Counted from the stretch's first letter, positions 28,264 through 37,220 are shown. The stretch is DNA of 64,000 nucleotides from Levilactobacillus senmaizukei DSM 21775 = NBRC 103853 (GCF_001592085.1 NZ_BCWD01000005.1:1-64000), one strand, 5' to 3'. The notes: a model not told the origin generated them from the letters alone. Translations and numbers: made by a program.

Positions 28264-28371
28264 TAGCGCCTATCCAGGGGAGAAAAACCGCATCATTTAT
28301 GATACAGACCCCCGTAACCACCCAGCGATTAATCCCAGGAAAAATCGCGTCACTTATGATACGGAGACCCC
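28264..28371 (-). repeat. Direct repeat of the rlmH 3' end (possible SCC-like attachment sites)
   Basis: Two 49-base blocks, 28264-28312 and 28323-28371. The right one contains the true end of rlmH (Tyr-His-Lys-stop). The left one repeats it as TATCATAAATGATGCGG on the minus strand, including its stop codon and the following T5. The shared core is GTATCATAARTGAYGCGR then TTTTT. The staphylococcal SCC attachment site lies at this same place in rlmH (orfX) and, as I remember it, has nearly the same sequence. Confidence 0.65.
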
Positions 28372-28829
28372 TCATTAATCATAAACGCCCGATAAACCTG
28401 TTCCGTCAACACCAACCGCATCAATTGATGGGGCAGCGTGAATCGGCCAAAGGAAATCTGCGTGTTGGCCCGCTTCAGAACGGCTGGCGTGAGTCCTAGG
28501 GAACCGCCGATGACGAACGTGATGTCCGAATGACCATATGTGGTCAAATCCTTTAGTTCCTTGGCAAACTCCTCAGAGGAGCGCTCCTTGCCTAGAATGG
28601 CTAGGGCAAAAACATACTCCCGATCCTTAATCTTGCTGAGGATGCGCTCACCCTCGGCCGCCATAACCTGGTCCATCTCCGCCTGAGATAAATTCTCAGG
28701 CGCTTTTTCATCTGGCACCTCGACAATTGAAAACTTACAGAAACGCGACAAGCGCTTCGCATATTCCGCGATCCCCTGTTTGAAGTACTTTTCCTTTAAT
28801 TTACCCACCACGACAAACTTAATGTTCAT
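28350..28829 (-). CDS. rlmH: 23S rRNA (pseudouridine-1915-N3)-methyltransferase RlmH
   Basis: 159 residues, starting at the ATG reading [10 protein letters not shown] with GGAGGAG upstream. SPOUT-class methyltransferase that methylates pseudouridine 1915 in helix 69 of 23S rRNA on assembled 70S ribosomes, using S-adenosylmethionine. The trefoil-knot motifs FVIGGSLGL and the C-terminal [21 protein letters not shown] are typical, and the length is the family standard. Downstream of walJ-htrA, as in many Firmicutes. Its 3' end is repeated just downstream, as noted for the repeat at 28264-28371. Confidence 0.96.
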   Translation of the reverse strand: MNIKFVVVGKLKEKYFKQGIAEYAKRLSRFCKFSIVEVPDEKAPENLSQAEMDQVMAAEGERILSKIKDREYVFALAILGKERSSEEFAKELKDLTTYGHSDITFVIGGSLGLTPAVLKRANTQISFGRFTLPHQLMRLVLTEQVYRAFMINEGSPYHK

Positions 28830-29320
28830 AATTCTCCTCCTATACACAGGTTATCCACAAAGTTATCCACAGGCACTTGATTCACTTTCCCAGATATTGG
28901 GGGCAGTTATCTACCGACCCACCACATGTATTTTTACAAAAATGTCAATGATTTTTTAGTTATCCACCGCTGTCCACCAAAACAAGTGTTTGTCGTTCCC
29001 GCTTACAATCCGCGTCAAAACTGGGTTTTGAGCGCCATATTTTCACGAACGGTTTTTCTGTCCACAGTTGTCCACCGGGCCTGTGGATAACTTTTCCACC
29101 GAGTTCAGGGCCGTTATTCCGGACTTTTGTCAAAATCCCCAGATCTACGTCCGAGTTATCCTCAAAGTTATCCACAGGCTATTCCGAAAATAATTTTGCC
29201 GATGAATGACGATGCCCATTCATGGAACTTCGTTCGGTGATTTGGCGAACGAGGACGTTTTCATAGCCCTTCGTTAACCGTTAAACTTCGGTTTTTCATT
29301 CATAGTTTAGCATATCAAAA
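28830..29320. other. DnaA-box cluster in the htrA-rlmH gap
   Basis: Four perfect DnaA boxes: TTATCCACA at 28851-28859, 28863-28871 and 29168-29176, and its complement at 29082-29090. Two one-mismatch boxes lie at 28960-28968 and 29156-29164. All within about 330 bp. The cluster resembles an oriC or a DnaA-titrating/regulatory cluster. No gene lies here. Confidence 0.75.
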
Positions 29321-29347
29321 AAGACCGCCATATCAAATGGCGATCTT
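29315..29347 (-). terminator. Terminator of htrA
   Basis: AAGA-CGCCAT arms around ATCAA with six T residues following on the minus strand. Confidence 0.8.
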
Positions 29348-29375
29348 TCTTTCAAATTCTTTCAAAATTTTCGAC

Positions 29376-30716
29376 TTAGCTTTCGGAGTTAGCGTTTGTC
29401 GAGGTCTTTAACTGTGAAGACGTTTCGGTCAATTTAACCTTTGTCGTCTGCTTCTTACCATTGTGATAGTAGGTCATAGAAACCGTATCGTTAATCTTGT
29501 ACTTATACAACAGGTCCCGCAACGTTGATTGATTAGTAATCTTTTGACCACCTAATTCGGTAATCACGTCATACTTGGCCAATCCCGCATTCTTGGCAGG
29601 TGATCCTGTTGAAGCACTCATCACCACAACCCCGCTATCCACATTAGATGGCAGCTTCAAGACGGATTTCTGTTGCGAGCTGGAAACGTTGGCTAAGTCA
29701 ACGTAAGTAATCCCCAACGCTGGCCGAACAACCTTGCCCTTTTTAACCAGCTGATTGATGATATTGACCACTTCATTGGAAGGAATGGCAAAGCCCATCC
29801 CCTCAACGCTGGTGCCTTCGGTGTCACTGGCAATCTTTGAAGAGGTAATCCCAACGACTTGGCCACCGACATTAATCAGCGCCCCACCAGAGTTCCCGGG
29901 ATTAATCGCGGCATCGGTTTGGATAACCGTGGCGTTCCCAGTCTGCGTCCCGGCGGAATTTGTAGTCTCAATCGTCCGCTTCTTGGCAGAGATGATCCCC
30001 TGCGTCAGTGACGTTGCGTATTGACTCCCTAGTGGCGACCCGATGGCCAAGGCGGTCTCGCCGACCTTCACCTTATCGGAATTCCCAAAGGAGGCAACGG
30101 TCTTCAAGTCACTCCCATTAACCTTCAACACGGCCAGGTCGGTCACAGAATCTTTCCCGACAACCTTGGCCTGCAGCTGCTTACCACTGCTGGTAACCAC
30201 CCGCAAAGCCGAGGAACCAGACACCACGTGATTGTTCGTCACGATGTAGGCCGTACTGCCACTCTTCTTGTAAACCACCCCAGAACCCTCGGAGGCTTCT
30301 TCCAGTTGTGATTTAGAACTAGATGATGAGGACGAAGAGTTCTCACCAAAGAGTTGGCCAAGAGTACTATTATTGCTGTTTTCCTTTTGGAGGTTAATCA
30401 CTGAAACCATGGCACCTTTAACCTGATTAAAGGCTTTCGTTGACTGAGTGTTTACATTAACCGTCACGTTCGAGGTCGAGGCATTACCACTCTTGTTACT
30501 ACCACTAGGAACAGCCGTATCATTAATACCGCTATTATTAATATATGAGATACCACCATAGGCGACCCCACCACCAAGTAACCCGGCAACAACTGCCGTA
30601 ATAGCAACCTTTGTCAGCGTGAGCTTCCCCCGCTTCCGACCTTGTGGTGCCGACGTTGGCGTTTCTTCGTTGTTATTATCATTAATCTGATCGTTGTTAT
30701 TATTATTGTCCATCAT
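29376..30716 (-). CDS. htrA: HtrA/DegP-like membrane-anchored serine protease
   Basis: 446 residues. An Asn-rich cytoplasmic start, one membrane helix (about 36-57), a Ser-rich linker, then a trypsin-like domain with His163 (TNNHVV), Asp193 (DLAVLK) and Ser277 (GNSGGAL). One PDZ domain follows at about 335-425. It degrades misfolded exported proteins at the outer membrane face. It closes the walRKHIJ-htrA cluster, the common arrangement in lactobacilli. The ribosome binding site GGAGGG is 18 bases from the ATG, unusually far; an in-frame stop in between rules out an earlier start. A GCGC-ATTA-GCGC hairpin between them could shorten the distance. Confidence 0.95.
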   Translation of the reverse strand: MMDNNNNNDQINDNNNEETPTSAPQGRKRGKLTLTKVAITAVVAGLLGGGVAYGGISYINNSGINDTAVPSGSNKSGNASTSNVTVNVNTQSTKAFNQVKGAMVSVINLQKENSNNSTLGQLFGENSSSSSSSSKSQLEEASEGSGVVYKKSGSTAYIVTNNHVVSGSSALRVVTSSGKQLQAKVVGKDSVTDLAVLKVNGSDLKTVASFGNSDKVKVGETALAIGSPLGSQYATSLTQGIISAKKRTIETTNSAGTQTGNATVIQTDAAINPGNSGGALINVGGQVVGITSSKIASDTEGTSVEGMGFAIPSNEVVNIINQLVKKGKVVRPALGITYVDLANVSSSQQKSVLKLPSNVDSGVVVMSASTGSPAKNAGLAKYDVITELGGQKITNQSTLRDLLYKYKINDTVSMTYYHNGKKQTTKVKLTETSSQLKTSTNANSES

Positions 30717-30859
30717 ACTGCGCTAATGCGCTAACCCTCCTCATTTATGGCTGGGAACAGACAATCCGCCAACCATTCTGATTAATTACCCCAATCATAC
30801 CGATGGAGTGTGAATTTTTTTTGATAAATTCATGCAAAACACCTAAAGTTTACCGTTTC

Positions 30860-31681
30860 TTATAAAGCCACAAGCGGTGTTGCTTCCTCTGGATTCGTAT
30901 CGATCAACTGGAAATCATGACCAACACCAAAGTCTCGGTTTTCCATCATTGAGGCCACGGTTAAGTGACAGAGCGACTGCATATTGTTGTGCAGACTCCG
31001 GTGACCAAGATAAATCTTCTTGGTCCGGTTACCCAAGACGTCCATCAGGGCATCAGCCCCTTCTTCATTGGACAAATGGCCCTTGTCACCCAGGATCCGT
31101 TGCTTCAGAGGCCAAGAATACTCGCCCATCCGCAACATTTCCACGTCATGGTTGCATTCCAAGAGGTAAGCGTCAGCGTTCGCTATGACGCCCTCAATAT
31201 GCTCTGAGACGTACCCAGTATCGGTGAGGATAACGAAGGTTTTCCCGTGATAATGAACGGCATAAAATTGCGGTTCCGCCGCATCATGTGACACGGAGAA
31301 ACTTTCAACATCAATATCCCCAAAGGTTTGAACAGTGTCGGGGGCAAATAGGTGTTTCTGAGCCAAGTCAACCTTCCCAATCTTTGAGTCCATGGCATCC
31401 CAGGTCCCTTGATTGGCAAACACATTCAACTGTTCGTAGCGTCGGGCCAAGATCCCCACGGCCTGCCGGTGGTCGGAATGTTCATGCGTGACCAAGAGGG
31501 CGTTGACGTCCTCCATACTGCGGTTGATATTTCCCATCAATTTTTCAATCTTTTTGCCACTCAAACCGGCATCAATCATGATCTTCTCGTTTGGGCTTTC
31601 AATGTAGCATACGTTACCTGTACTACCACTAGATAACACGCTAATCCGCAAGTCATCTGCTGTTTCTGTCCGCAAATCCAT
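30860..31681 (-). CDS. walJ: WalJ (YycJ) metallo-beta-lactamase-fold hydrolase
   Basis: 273 residues from the ATG reading MDLRTETADD, placed eight bases after AGGAGAGG. The zinc motif HEHSDH is at 66-71, with further metal ligands in SVSHDAAEP, LTDTGY and LGHRS. The YycJ/WalJ family is a Zn/Mn-dependent hydrolase linked to coordination of cell division and replication with wall synthesis; 5'-3' exonuclease activity has been reported for Bacillus homologues. The gene has its own promoter (31710-31737), and a terminator-like hairpin separates it from walI. Confidence 0.92.
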   Translation of the reverse strand: MDLRTETADDLRISVLSSGSTGNVCYIESPNEKIMIDAGLSGKKIEKLMGNINRSMEDVNALLVTHEHSDHRQAVGILARRYEQLNVFANQGTWDAMDSKIGKVDLAQKHLFAPDTVQTFGDIDVESFSVSHDAAEPQFYAVHYHGKTFVILTDTGYVSEHIEGVIANADAYLLECNHDVEMLRMGEYSWPLKQRILGDKGHLSNEEGADALMDVLGNRTKKIYLGHRSLHNNMQSLCHLTVASMMENRDFGVGHDFQLIDTNPEEATPLVAL

Positions 31682-31709
31682 CTGACCTCTCCTTAAATTC
31701 AATACCGTA

Positions 31710-31737
31710 ATAATACCGCATTTTACGGTCGTTGTAA
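31710..31737 (-). promoter_or_regulatory. Promoter of walJ
   Basis: -35 TTACAA and -10 TATTAT on the minus strand with a 16-bp spacer, about 30 bases from the walJ start. Confidence 0.55.
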
Positions 31738-31755
31738 CGAATATTAACATCCAAA

Positions 31756-31780
31756 TAAAAAGGACGGTTCTGCCCGTCCT
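31756..31780 (-). terminator. Hairpin terminator between walI and walJ
   Basis: AGGACGG/CCGTCCT arms with TTTTTATTT following on the minus strand. It splits walRKHI from walJ-htrA, perhaps only in part. Confidence 0.7.
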
Positions 31781-31792
31781 CGTCATCATTCT

Positions 31793-32650
31793 TTATTCCG
31801 TCGCCGTTTCGGTCCCACTAACCGACTTCACACTACTATCTGTCGTTAGGATCGCCCCGGTGAAGGCGTTGACGTGCTTCAATTGTAAGACGCCAGCATT
31901 GGTGCCACTATTGGCTTTCACAGCAATGACCCAGGTTGGAATGTACACGCTGCTATTCTTCAAAGTGAAGTAGCGGGTGTAAGCCAACTTGGTCCACACC
32001 ACCTTAGTGTTATTCGGGATCTGGTTGTATTGATACAGCCAGATGAGCGCCTTCCGTTCGGAAATAGTTTCCGTCTTTTCCCGTAAGGTTGACACATTGT
32101 TCAGGAACCCTTGTTTATAGCCAGTTACCGAGCCATCATTGGTGAGGCTAAACCGAATCTCACCATGTCGCGAATAAATCTGGCCGTCCGCCACCCGCTG
32201 GGTATAAACCACTGTGTTTTGACTAGAGAGCTGCCGGTTGTACAGGTACTCGCCCCCATTAAGGATCAAGGAACCGTTGTTAACCACGGTGTCCAACGTC
32301 TTGTCGGGATGCTTGGTATCAACACCACTAATCGCGGTCTTGAAGGTCGCAGAGATAATGCCATCGGATTCATAGCGAACCGTTTGATCACTCAGTGAAG
32401 TTAAGTTGGTCTTTAAGCTACTGTCATTGCTCGTTGAAATGTAGTAGCCATTGCCACTACTCTTCGAGGGCGACTTGAAGCTAATGTTATCGGCACGCAT
32501 TTCCTTAATAATCGTCGTATCACTATCCGTGGAACGGCTGGAGGTGGTGTCGGTCTGGCCCGTCGTGTCTCGTTGAAAGGCAACGAACAGGAAAATATCA
32601 ATGACAATGAACGCAACTAAAAATAACCATTCAATGCGGCGAAAATCCAT
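31793..32650 (-). CDS. walI: WalI (YycI) regulator of the WalK kinase
   Basis: 285 residues. One N-terminal membrane helix (about 8-27, WLFLVAFIVIDIFLFVAF) and an extracytoplasmic beta-rich domain. The IDxFL element in the helix and the C-terminal TYxPxWVI pattern (YIPTWVIAVKANSG) are typical of YycI. With WalH it binds WalK in the membrane and tunes its activity. It begins 27 bp after walH, with GGAGGG upstream. Confidence 0.9.
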   Translation of the reverse strand: MDFRRIEWLFLVAFIVIDIFLFVAFQRDTTGQTDTTSSRSTDSDTTIIKEMRADNISFKSPSKSSGNGYYISTSNDSSLKTNLTSLSDQTVRYESDGIISATFKTAISGVDTKHPDKTLDTVVNNGSLILNGGEYLYNRQLSSQNTVVYTQRVADGQIYSRHGEIRFSLTNDGSVTGYKQGFLNNVSTLREKTETISERKALIWLYQYNQIPNNTKVVWTKLAYTRYFTLKNSSVYIPTWVIAVKANSGTNAGVLQLKHVNAFTGAILTTDSSVKSVSGTETATE

Positions 32651-32677
32651 GGCCGGACCGCCCTCCTTTATTCCGCG

Positions 32678-33976
32678 TTATTGTTGCTGAAGCAACTGCG
32701 TGTAGGTCTTCCAAGCACCGTTGTAATAAACGTACCAGGTTGGTGTCAGGTTAACGACCTTATCCGATGATGCCGAAGCCTTCCATTGATACCCCAACTG
32801 AAGACTGGCCATCTGCTTTTTACTATAACCGGCCGCAACCAGCCGGTCAATCACCCGTTGTGTGCTAGGCAACGAAACCGACTTACGATCCGTGGGCACC
32901 GGCACTTGCAAACTATAGAGTGAGAAATTATACCGCCGAACCCCTTGCGAGAGCATCTGGATTCGCGCGGCCCCATAGTTACTCTGGTTGAAGATTGGGA
33001 ACCCTTCAACGAAACTCCGGTAGGTCACCGTCGACTTACCATTGTCGTAACCATAATAGCGCAAGTTTTCCATTGGAATTCCAATGGCCTTTACCGCCTT
33101 ATAACTGGTCGACAGCGCCTGACTAAAGTTTAACGACGCCTGTAAGGCACTATAGTCCTCGTACAACGCGGTACCACTCTTCGTGTAAATGGCCAGCTGG
33201 CGGGAAGCCCCATCGCTGTAGACGGTGCTGTCCTTGGTCTTCTTAGCCGAAACATTGGTGGATTCCCCTTTATTGAGGAGTCGCGTGGTAAAGTAGTCGG
33301 TTGATTGTTGGTTAACCAAATAACTATATGACTGAACTGTCACATTATTGGAAACATAAGCCATCGCGGATTTGTTCAGCCAGCCCATCTTGACGTTAAC
33401 TCGCAACAGATTTTCCTTCAGAATCTTCTTCAACGAAGCCACGTAGGCCTTCTTAACCTGGACGCGATAGACATCCTTACCTACATCATCCAGTAAGTAC
33501 AGGTGATCACGGTCGTTCAAGGACACCACAATCCGTGAAAACTCAACGTTCTTACGATTCAGCTTGGTACTAAACACCGTATTAAACATATTAACGTTAA
33601 TTGGTGCGGCATACGAAAGTAACAGACTATTCTTCCGCTGCAAATATTGGTTATAGTCTGCTCGATCCTTCACTCGTACCTTGGTCACCCGACCCAACTG
33701 CCATTTGGACAATGCCTGCCGAATTTCCGTCGTCAGATTGACCTTTCGGTTATTCAGCAACTCTTGTTTCCCATCCTCGGCAGTATAAATCACCTGCGTC
33801 GGTAGATAGACATCCTTGGCTGGCCGGGCATTCAACTCATTGGTCGGTGTATTCGAACTCCGCTGACGGTTCCGTTCATACTGCGCGGGGTTCGTCCAAA
33901 TAATTCCGGACAGAACCACACTGACACCAACCGCCACCGTTAAGCCTAGAGGCAAGAGGATTTTAGTTAGTTTCAT
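32678..33976 (-). CDS. walH: WalH (YycH) regulator of the WalK kinase
   Basis: 432 residues from the ATG MKLTKILLPL, which overlaps the end of walK by 14 bases; an earlier frame upstream lies inside walK and is not used. One N-terminal membrane helix (about 5-24, including the SVVLSGIIWTNP element typical of YycH), then a large extracytoplasmic domain ending in YVYYNGAWKTY. Partner of WalI in control of WalK. The gene is translationally coupled to walK. Confidence 0.9.
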   Translation of the reverse strand: MKLTKILLPLGLTVAVGVSVVLSGIIWTNPAQYERNRQRSSNTPTNELNARPAKDVYLPTQVIYTAEDGKQELLNNRKVNLTTEIRQALSKWQLGRVTKVRVKDRADYNQYLQRKNSLLLSYAAPINVNMFNTVFSTKLNRKNVEFSRIVVSLNDRDHLYLLDDVGKDVYRVQVKKAYVASLKKILKENLLRVNVKMGWLNKSAMAYVSNNVTVQSYSYLVNQQSTDYFTTRLLNKGESTNVSAKKTKDSTVYSDGASRQLAIYTKSGTALYEDYSALQASLNFSQALSTSYKAVKAIGIPMENLRYYGYDNGKSTVTYRSFVEGFPIFNQSNYGAARIQMLSQGVRRYNFSLYSLQVPVPTDRKSVSLPSTQRVIDRLVAAGYSKKQMASLQLGYQWKASASSDKVVNLTPTWYVYYNGAWKTYTQLLQQQ

Positions 33977-35819
33977 CCCAAATATCCTCCTCATCGTATG
34001 GTTTATATGGCAAAGCAATGTAGAAGGTCGATCCGCGACCCTCACGGCTATCAACCCAAATTCGGCCGCCCAACATTTGGACAACTTCGCGAGAAATAGC
34101 GAGGCCTAGCCCAGTCCCACCTTGGGCCCGTGAACGGGCCTTATCAACCCGATAGAACCGATCGAAGATCCGTGGAATATCTGCTCGCGGAATCCCCAAC
34201 CCTTGGTCAGAGACGCTAAGAATCACGTTATTATGGGTCTCAAGAAGGCGGCAGGTCACAACCCCACCATCCGGTGAGTACTTGATGGCGTTATTCATCA
34301 AATTATCCAACACTTGTGTGAATCGATCCGTGTCAATTTCAACCCATAGATCCCGCTTGGTAAAGTCGCGCTTGATAGTATAGGTCTTCTCAGGCCGGTC
34401 ATCTTGTTTCAACATCATATCGAACCGGTCCAATACATAGTTAAATAGCTCGTTTAAATTAACCATTTCTAATTCAAGTTTTTGCGTCCCAGAATCCATC
34501 CGTGACAAGGTTAACAGGTCGTTAATCATCCGGATCATCCGATCGGTTTCTTCCTGAGTAACCTTCAAGAAACGCGGTGCAACCTCAGGATCCTTCCAGG
34601 CTCCTTCGGAAAGCGATTCAATGTAAGCCCGAACACTGGTCAATGGCGTCCGCAATTCATGCGAAACATTGGAAACGAATTGCCGGCGGTCCTGGTCAAT
34701 CTTTTGTTGTTCGGTGACATCATGTAGCACACAGACCAATCCTGAAATAAAACCAGATTCCCGTTGAATCAAGGAGAAGTAGGCTTGCAAGATCAGGTCG
34801 TGTTCCTTCGTCGAGAAGTCCAGCACCAGATTATCTGGTGCTTCTAGGAGTTCTCTAAGCGTGTAGTCATCACGGATCTCCAAGAGATCCAGGATCGACT
34901 TACCAACGGCCTCGTCTGGATCGGTATCCAGGAAGCTGCTAGCCGTTTCATTAATGATCGTCAGATTTCCCCGCCGATCGGTCGCGAGAACCCCGTCGGT
35001 CATGTGTGCCATGACGGAATCCAGCCGCCGTCGTTCAGATTCGGTGGACTCTTGAGCTTCTTCCACCCGGACTGACAGGTTATTAACGGCACTCGCTAAC
35101 TGCCCCAGCTCATCATTCCCGTAAACATGAACGTGGCCAGAGTAGTCTCCGCGGGCAATCCGCAACGTTTGTTTCTTCATTTCATCAATTGGCCGCGTAA
35201 TTGCCCGGGAAATAATAATCGCCATGACCAAACCTAAAATAATCGCGACCAAGGTAGCCGAGACGTAGATTAGCGTGATCTGATTAATATTTTGATAGAC
35301 CGAGTCCAAACTAGACCGCATGTAAATAACCCCGACTAATTCGCTATTGTTGCCCTGAGTACGAATCAGCCGCGTAATGGTGGTATAGTACCGGCTATTA
35401 TTTTGTGAATTATAGGTCGTGCGGACCACATCACGATTGTTGTAGATAGCATTCTTAATGTTGTTATCCGTTGTTTTTTGGCCAACAATCCCTTGGTTGT
35501 CGGCCTCATTGGTTCCCCGGATAGTACCCTTGTTGTCGATGATGCGAATCTGCGCATTGTTTGTATTGTTAATCTCTGAGAGCGTCGATTTAATCTGTTT
35601 ATCAGCCTTAGTTGTCTTCGTGGAAGACAGCTCGGTTGAGAAACGATTGACGATATAGGTCTGCACTGTTTGCTGCGCCTTAAAGGTGTTGAGGTTTTGG
35701 CGCTCGAGTTGCCGCACAAAGACCGCGCCAACAATCTCCAATGTCAATAACAGAAGGAGCGCGAACACCAGCGCGATTTTAAAATGTATCGACTGGAAGA
35801 ATTTAATTTTACTATTCAC
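33963..35819 (-). CDS. walK: WalK sensor histidine kinase
   Basis: 618 residues with the full WalK plan: membrane helix (about 13-33), extracytoplasmic PAS-like sensor (about 40-175), second helix (about 182-205), HAMP (about 206-258), cytoplasmic PAS (about 262-370), HisKA with His387 in SHELRTP, and HATPase_c with NNAIKYSP, DQGLGIP and GGTGLGLAI boxes. It controls peptidoglycan hydrolases through WalR and is normally essential in low-GC Gram-positive bacteria. The C-terminal end overlaps walH. Confidence 0.97.
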   Translation of the reverse strand: MNSKIKFFQSIHFKIALVFALLLLLTLEIVGAVFVRQLERQNLNTFKAQQTVQTYIVNRFSTELSSTKTTKADKQIKSTLSEINNTNNAQIRIIDNKGTIRGTNEADNQGIVGQKTTDNNIKNAIYNNRDVVRTTYNSQNNSRYYTTITRLIRTQGNNSELVGVIYMRSSLDSVYQNINQITLIYVSATLVAIILGLVMAIIISRAITRPIDEMKKQTLRIARGDYSGHVHVYGNDELGQLASAVNNLSVRVEEAQESTESERRRLDSVMAHMTDGVLATDRRGNLTIINETASSFLDTDPDEAVGKSILDLLEIRDDYTLRELLEAPDNLVLDFSTKEHDLILQAYFSLIQRESGFISGLVCVLHDVTEQQKIDQDRRQFVSNVSHELRTPLTSVRAYIESLSEGAWKDPEVAPRFLKVTQEETDRMIRMINDLLTLSRMDSGTQKLELEMVNLNELFNYVLDRFDMMLKQDDRPEKTYTIKRDFTKRDLWVEIDTDRFTQVLDNLMNNAIKYSPDGGVVTCRLLETHNNVILSVSDQGLGIPRADIPRIFDRFYRVDKARSRAQGGTGLGLAISREVVQMLGGRIWVDSREGRGSTFYIALPYKPYDEEDIWDETN

Positions 35820-35864
35820 GAGGTCACATGCTCCTCAATGCGAGATTTAGCGTTACCGCTAGCT

Positions 35865-36581
35865 TTAAGCTTGGTCAGAGTCTGGGTTACGTAAGTAGTA
35901 CCCGACCCCACGCCGCGTTACCAACCAAGTTGGATGGCTAGGACTGTCTTCAATCTTTTCCCGTAGACGCCGCACAGTTACATCGACGGTCCGGACATCA
36001 CCAAAGTAGTCGTAGCCCCAAACGGTCTGTAACAAGTGTTCACGCGTCATAACCTGACCAATATGTTGTGCCAGATAATGTAGCAATTCAAACTCACGGT
36101 GCGTCAACTCAATGTTGGCCCCGCGCTTAGAGACAGAGTACGCCTCCGGATGAATGGTTAGGTCGCCAATTTCAATATCTTGGTTTTCTGGCTCCTCTGG
36201 CTGAGCATGGGCCGCGGTATTTTGCCGCCGCAGGTTGGCCTTGACCCGTGCAACCAATTCCCGGTTGGAGAATGGCTTGGTCACGTAATCATCGGCCCCC
36301 AGTTCCAGTCCCAAGACCTTGTCTAACTCGGAATCCTTCGCCGTAACCATGATGATAGGCATATCATGCTTCTTACGAATCTCACGAGCAACTTCCAGTC
36401 CATCAACCTTAGGAAGCATTAAGTCAAGAATCACTAAGTCAGGGGCATCTTCTTCAACCTGTTGAATGGCGGCTTCACCGTCGTAAGCCACGCTAATTTC
36501 GTAGCCTTCTTTTTCCAAATTAAACTTCATAATATCCGTGATCGGCTTTTCGTCATCAACAACCAGAATTTTTTTAGGCAT
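35865..36581 (-). CDS. walR: WalR response regulator
   Basis: 238 residues from the ATG reading [10 protein letters not shown], with AAGGAGG ten bases upstream. The receiver domain has the acidic pair Asp9-Asp10, phosphoacceptor Asp53 (LVILDLMLP), and the conserved Thr and Lys (MVTAKD, VTKPFS). The OmpR/PhoB winged-helix domain covers about 130-230, with the [22 protein letters not shown] recognition element. It is the first gene of the wal operon; a promoter is proposed at 36825-36853. Confidence 0.97.
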   Translation of the reverse strand: MPKKILVVDDEKPITDIMKFNLEKEGYEISVAYDGEAAIQQVEEDAPDLVILDLMLPKVDGLEVAREIRKKHDMPIIMVTAKDSELDKVLGLELGADDYVTKPFSNRELVARVKANLRRQNTAAHAQPEEPENQDIEIGDLTIHPEAYSVSKRGANIELTHREFELLHYLAQHIGQVMTREHLLQTVWGYDYFGDVRTVDVTVRRLREKIEDSPSHPTWLVTRRGVGYYLRNPDSDQA

Positions 36582-36824
36582 AATAAAAATTTCCTCCTTA
36601 AGGAAAGACACAGGCTAATCCGGTAATTGCAGGATTACCGGCAGACCGGCCGCTGGATGTCACATTACCATCGACAGCGGGGTCACTAACATTAAATTCA
36701 TTTGATTTCATCGTTTAAAGTCAAGAATTAAGGGACCGACAAAAACCGTCGGCCCGCGATTTTTTTAAAAGTGGCGTTGAACGTTGCGAGATAGTTCCGC
36801 AAACGAGCAAACAACGCTATCTGA

Positions 36825-36853
36825 ATTATAACACATCATGACCTATCTTTCAG
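36825..36853 (-). promoter_or_regulatory. Probable walR promoter
   Basis: -10 TATAAT on the minus strand with -35 CTGAAA at a 17-bp distance. The leader to walR would be about 240 bases. Confidence 0.5.
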
Positions 36854-36892
36854 GCCCGTCCGTTCTGGGCTTTAAGGTTCAGTTAACGATCT

Positions 36893-36906
36893 ATTTCCCG
36901 GGAAAT
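36893..36906. promoter_or_regulatory. Noc-binding-site-like palindrome
   Basis: ATTTCCCGGGAAAT, identical to the consensus bound by the nucleoid occlusion protein Noc in Bacillus subtilis (from memory), and extended to 16 bp by TA pairs. Only one copy was found in the window. Confidence 0.7.
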
Positions 36907-37078
36907 ATTTGGCAACTAATAGACAGTTTGGCCCAATTTGTTTTTTCTCTAGCAACCGATTAAAAATAAATTAATGCTCTCCGGCGTCCATTTTCCTAAT
37001 TTACAGGGCCTTTTCAGGCCGGCATTTTCAAAAATATCAATTTTTTTGAATAAAAAACAACTTTTTTTCAAAAAAGGG

Positions 37079-37107
37079 TTGCGCCCCCCAAATCTGCATG
37101 ATATGAT
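37079..37107 (+). promoter_or_regulatory. Promoter of the tRNA-Lys gene
   Basis: -35 TTGCGC and -10 TATGAT with a 17-bp spacer, ending 40 bases before the tRNA. Confidence 0.7.
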
Positions 37108-37147
37108 AGTTCTCGTTGATATGGAAGACATACAACACAACCGATAT

Positions 37148-37220
37148 GGGCAGTTAGCTCAGCTGGCAGAGCAACGGACTCTTAATCCGTGGGTCCAGGG
37201 TTCGATCCCCTGACTGCCCA
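37148..37220 (+). tRNA. tRNA-Lys (CTT)
   Basis: 73 bases that fold as a cloverleaf: acceptor GGGCAGT/ACTGCCC with discriminator A, D-arm with AGCTGGCAGAGC, anticodon stem ACGGA/TCCGT with loop CTCTTAA giving anticodon CTT at 37181-37183, and T-arm CAGGG-TTCGATC-CCCTG. No CCA is encoded. It stands alone with its own promoter and terminator. Confidence 0.97.

Larger units (their letters stand above)
36582..37078. other. Upstream region of the wal operon
   Basis: About 500 bp without a gene. It holds a hairpin GGGACCGAC/GTCGGCCC at 36732-36755, which could be an attenuator in the walR leader, a promoter, and a Noc-type palindrome. The rest is AT-rich. Confidence 0.5.

Noticed and set aside
28851-29176. 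Short repeats as a CRISPR array
   Set aside because: The repeats are 9 bases, unevenly spaced and on both strands; they match DnaA boxes, not CRISPR repeats.
36732-36755. Terminator on the plus strand
   Set aside because: There is no plus-strand gene to terminate. It may be part of the walR leader, so it was only mentioned in the intergenic entry.
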